From positions 1 through 5,014 of the forward strand of contig JACPRG010000068.1 of assembly GCA_016190025.1 (NCBI GenBank): 5,014 nt of DNA. The letters are read 5' to 3'. The stretch's first letter is position 1. Every line of letters begins with the position of its first letter. A program made the position numbers and the translations under genes. This document shows positions 4,412-5,014 of this stretch, piece after piece. The notes under the pieces are model-generated. The model saw only the letters and a program-made list of their open reading frames with translations. It had not been told where the DNA came from and did not search any database. The DNA is from Candidatus Tectimicrobiota bacterium (GTDB taxonomy: Bacteria > UBA8248 > JACPRG01).

Positions 4412-5014
4412 TCAGGCCAGGGCCTCCCGCAGGACGGGCTCGGCCGAGGCCCCCAGCAACTCGGCGGTCCCGCCGGAGAGCAGGGCCAGCGCCCGCGCGT
4501 CGCGGAAAAGCCGCTCCGCCGGATACTCCGCGGAGAAGCCGTATCCGCCGTGGACCTGCACCGCGTCCGTCCCCGCCCGAAGGGCGGCGTCGGCCGCGAG
4601 GGACCGCGCCCGGGCGATGGCCGCCTGGGCGTCCCCCAGCCGGAGCCCCCTCCCCTCCGCCCCGACCGCCGCCCGGTACAGCAGAAGACGCGCCGCCTCC
4701 ACGTCGAACACCATCCGGGCGATGAGGTCCTGGACAAGCTGGAAGCTCCCGATGGGCCGGCCGAACTGCTTCCGGGCCTTGGCGTACCCGGCCGAGACCT
4801 CCACGCAGGCATGGACCAGCCCCACGCCGACGGCCGCCAGAAAGAGGTCCGTGAGGAGGCGGAGACCGCGCCGCAGGGCTTCGCCTCCCTCCGGTCCGCC
4901 CCCGGCGGCCCCTTTCGGGGAGTAACCGCAATCCAGCCGGGTGCCTTCCGCGACGCGGGAGCCGCCGAAGGTCCACCGGGCGAAATCCGCCGGCCGGAGC
5001 CCCAGCTTCCCGGC
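4412..5014 (-). CDS. Acyl-CoA dehydrogenase family protein, C-terminal part (cut by window edge)
   Basis: The last 200 residues of an acyl-CoA dehydrogenase-fold flavoprotein; the 5' part lies beyond position 5014. The visible part starts in the middle beta domain (AGKLGLRPADFARWTFGGSRV) and runs through the C-terminal helical domain. It has the family motif YAKARKQFGRPIGSFQLVQD (77-96 of the fragment) and VHGGYGFSAEYPAERLFRDAR (154-174), which are FAD- and subunit-contact regions. Such enzymes oxidise acyl-CoA thioesters at alpha-beta carbons and pass electrons to ETF; the substrate cannot be told here. The usual catalytic glutamate in the Y-E-G-T motif is absent: the sequence is LSGGT (179-183), with one residue more than usual after RDAR. 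The active base may lie elsewhere, as in the isovaleryl-CoA type, or the protein may be a non-dehydrogenase member or a catalytically silent partner subunit. It reads in the same direction as gcvH but is 240 nt away, so co-transcription is uncertain. Confidence 0.9.
   Translation of the reverse strand, partial: AGKLGLRPADFARWTFGGSRVAEGTRLDCGYSPKGAAGGGPEGGEALRRGLRLLTDLFLAAVGVGLVHACVEVSAGYAKARKQFGRPIGSFQLVQDLIARMVFDVEAARLLLYRAAVGAEGRGLRLGDAQAAIARARSLAADAALRAGTDAVQVHGGYGFSAEYPAERLFRDARALALLSGGTAELLGASAEPVLREALA

Noticed and set aside
4362..4925. A 187-codon plus-strand frame opposite the acyl-CoA dehydrogenase
   Set aside because: Ala/Arg/Ser/Pro-rich antisense shadow without domains; the minus strand has clear family motifs.

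Overview
The window is GC-rich bacterial DNA, probably from an uncultured lineage. All three recognisable genes lie on the minus strand. Read in the direction of transcription (right to left) they are: the 3' part of an acyl-CoA dehydrogenase family gene, cut by the right edge (4412-5014); gcvH, the lipoyl carrier protein of the glycine cleavage system (3782-4171); and a single long gene for the P-protein, glycine decarboxylase (564-3593). The remaining 1-563 has no credible gene. It holds a perfect 22-bp tandem repeat and a run of palindromes.

The P-protein is the main point of interest. Its sequence resembles the two-subunit (GcvPA + GcvPB) branch rather than the long single-chain E. coli type, yet both subunits are joined in one uninterrupted frame of about 1009 residues. 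The N-terminal half carries the YTPYQ / REQHIRR / KATSNIC signature of GcvPA. The C-terminal half carries the GSCTMKYNP / AHGTNPA / HKTW-IPHGGGGPG signature of GcvPB, including the PLP lysine. H-protein and P-protein act together: P decarboxylates glycine on PLP and loads the aminomethyl group onto the lipoyl lysine of H (K63 here). The T-protein (gcvT) and L-protein (lpd) are not in the window.

The spacers are long for a tight operon: 240 nt before gcvH, with a possible promoter, and 188 nt between gcvH and gcvP, with two compact palindromes, one a cUUCGg hairpin. No glycine riboswitch core was recognised.

The gene-free left end contains four perfect copies plus a fragment of a 22-bp direct repeat (92-185), then four consecutive inverted repeats (214-237, 241-285, 363-409, 441-498). 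The last encloses a short motif that resembles REP-like sequences scattered through many environmental genomes. The tandem array may be a remnant of a transposon end, but no transposase is visible. The lineage cannot be fixed from this sequence. High GC, a fused GcvPA/PB and REP-like palindromes fit an environmental bacterium of the Tectomicrobia / NC10 / Rokubacteria / deltaproteobacterial sort, but that is only a guess.
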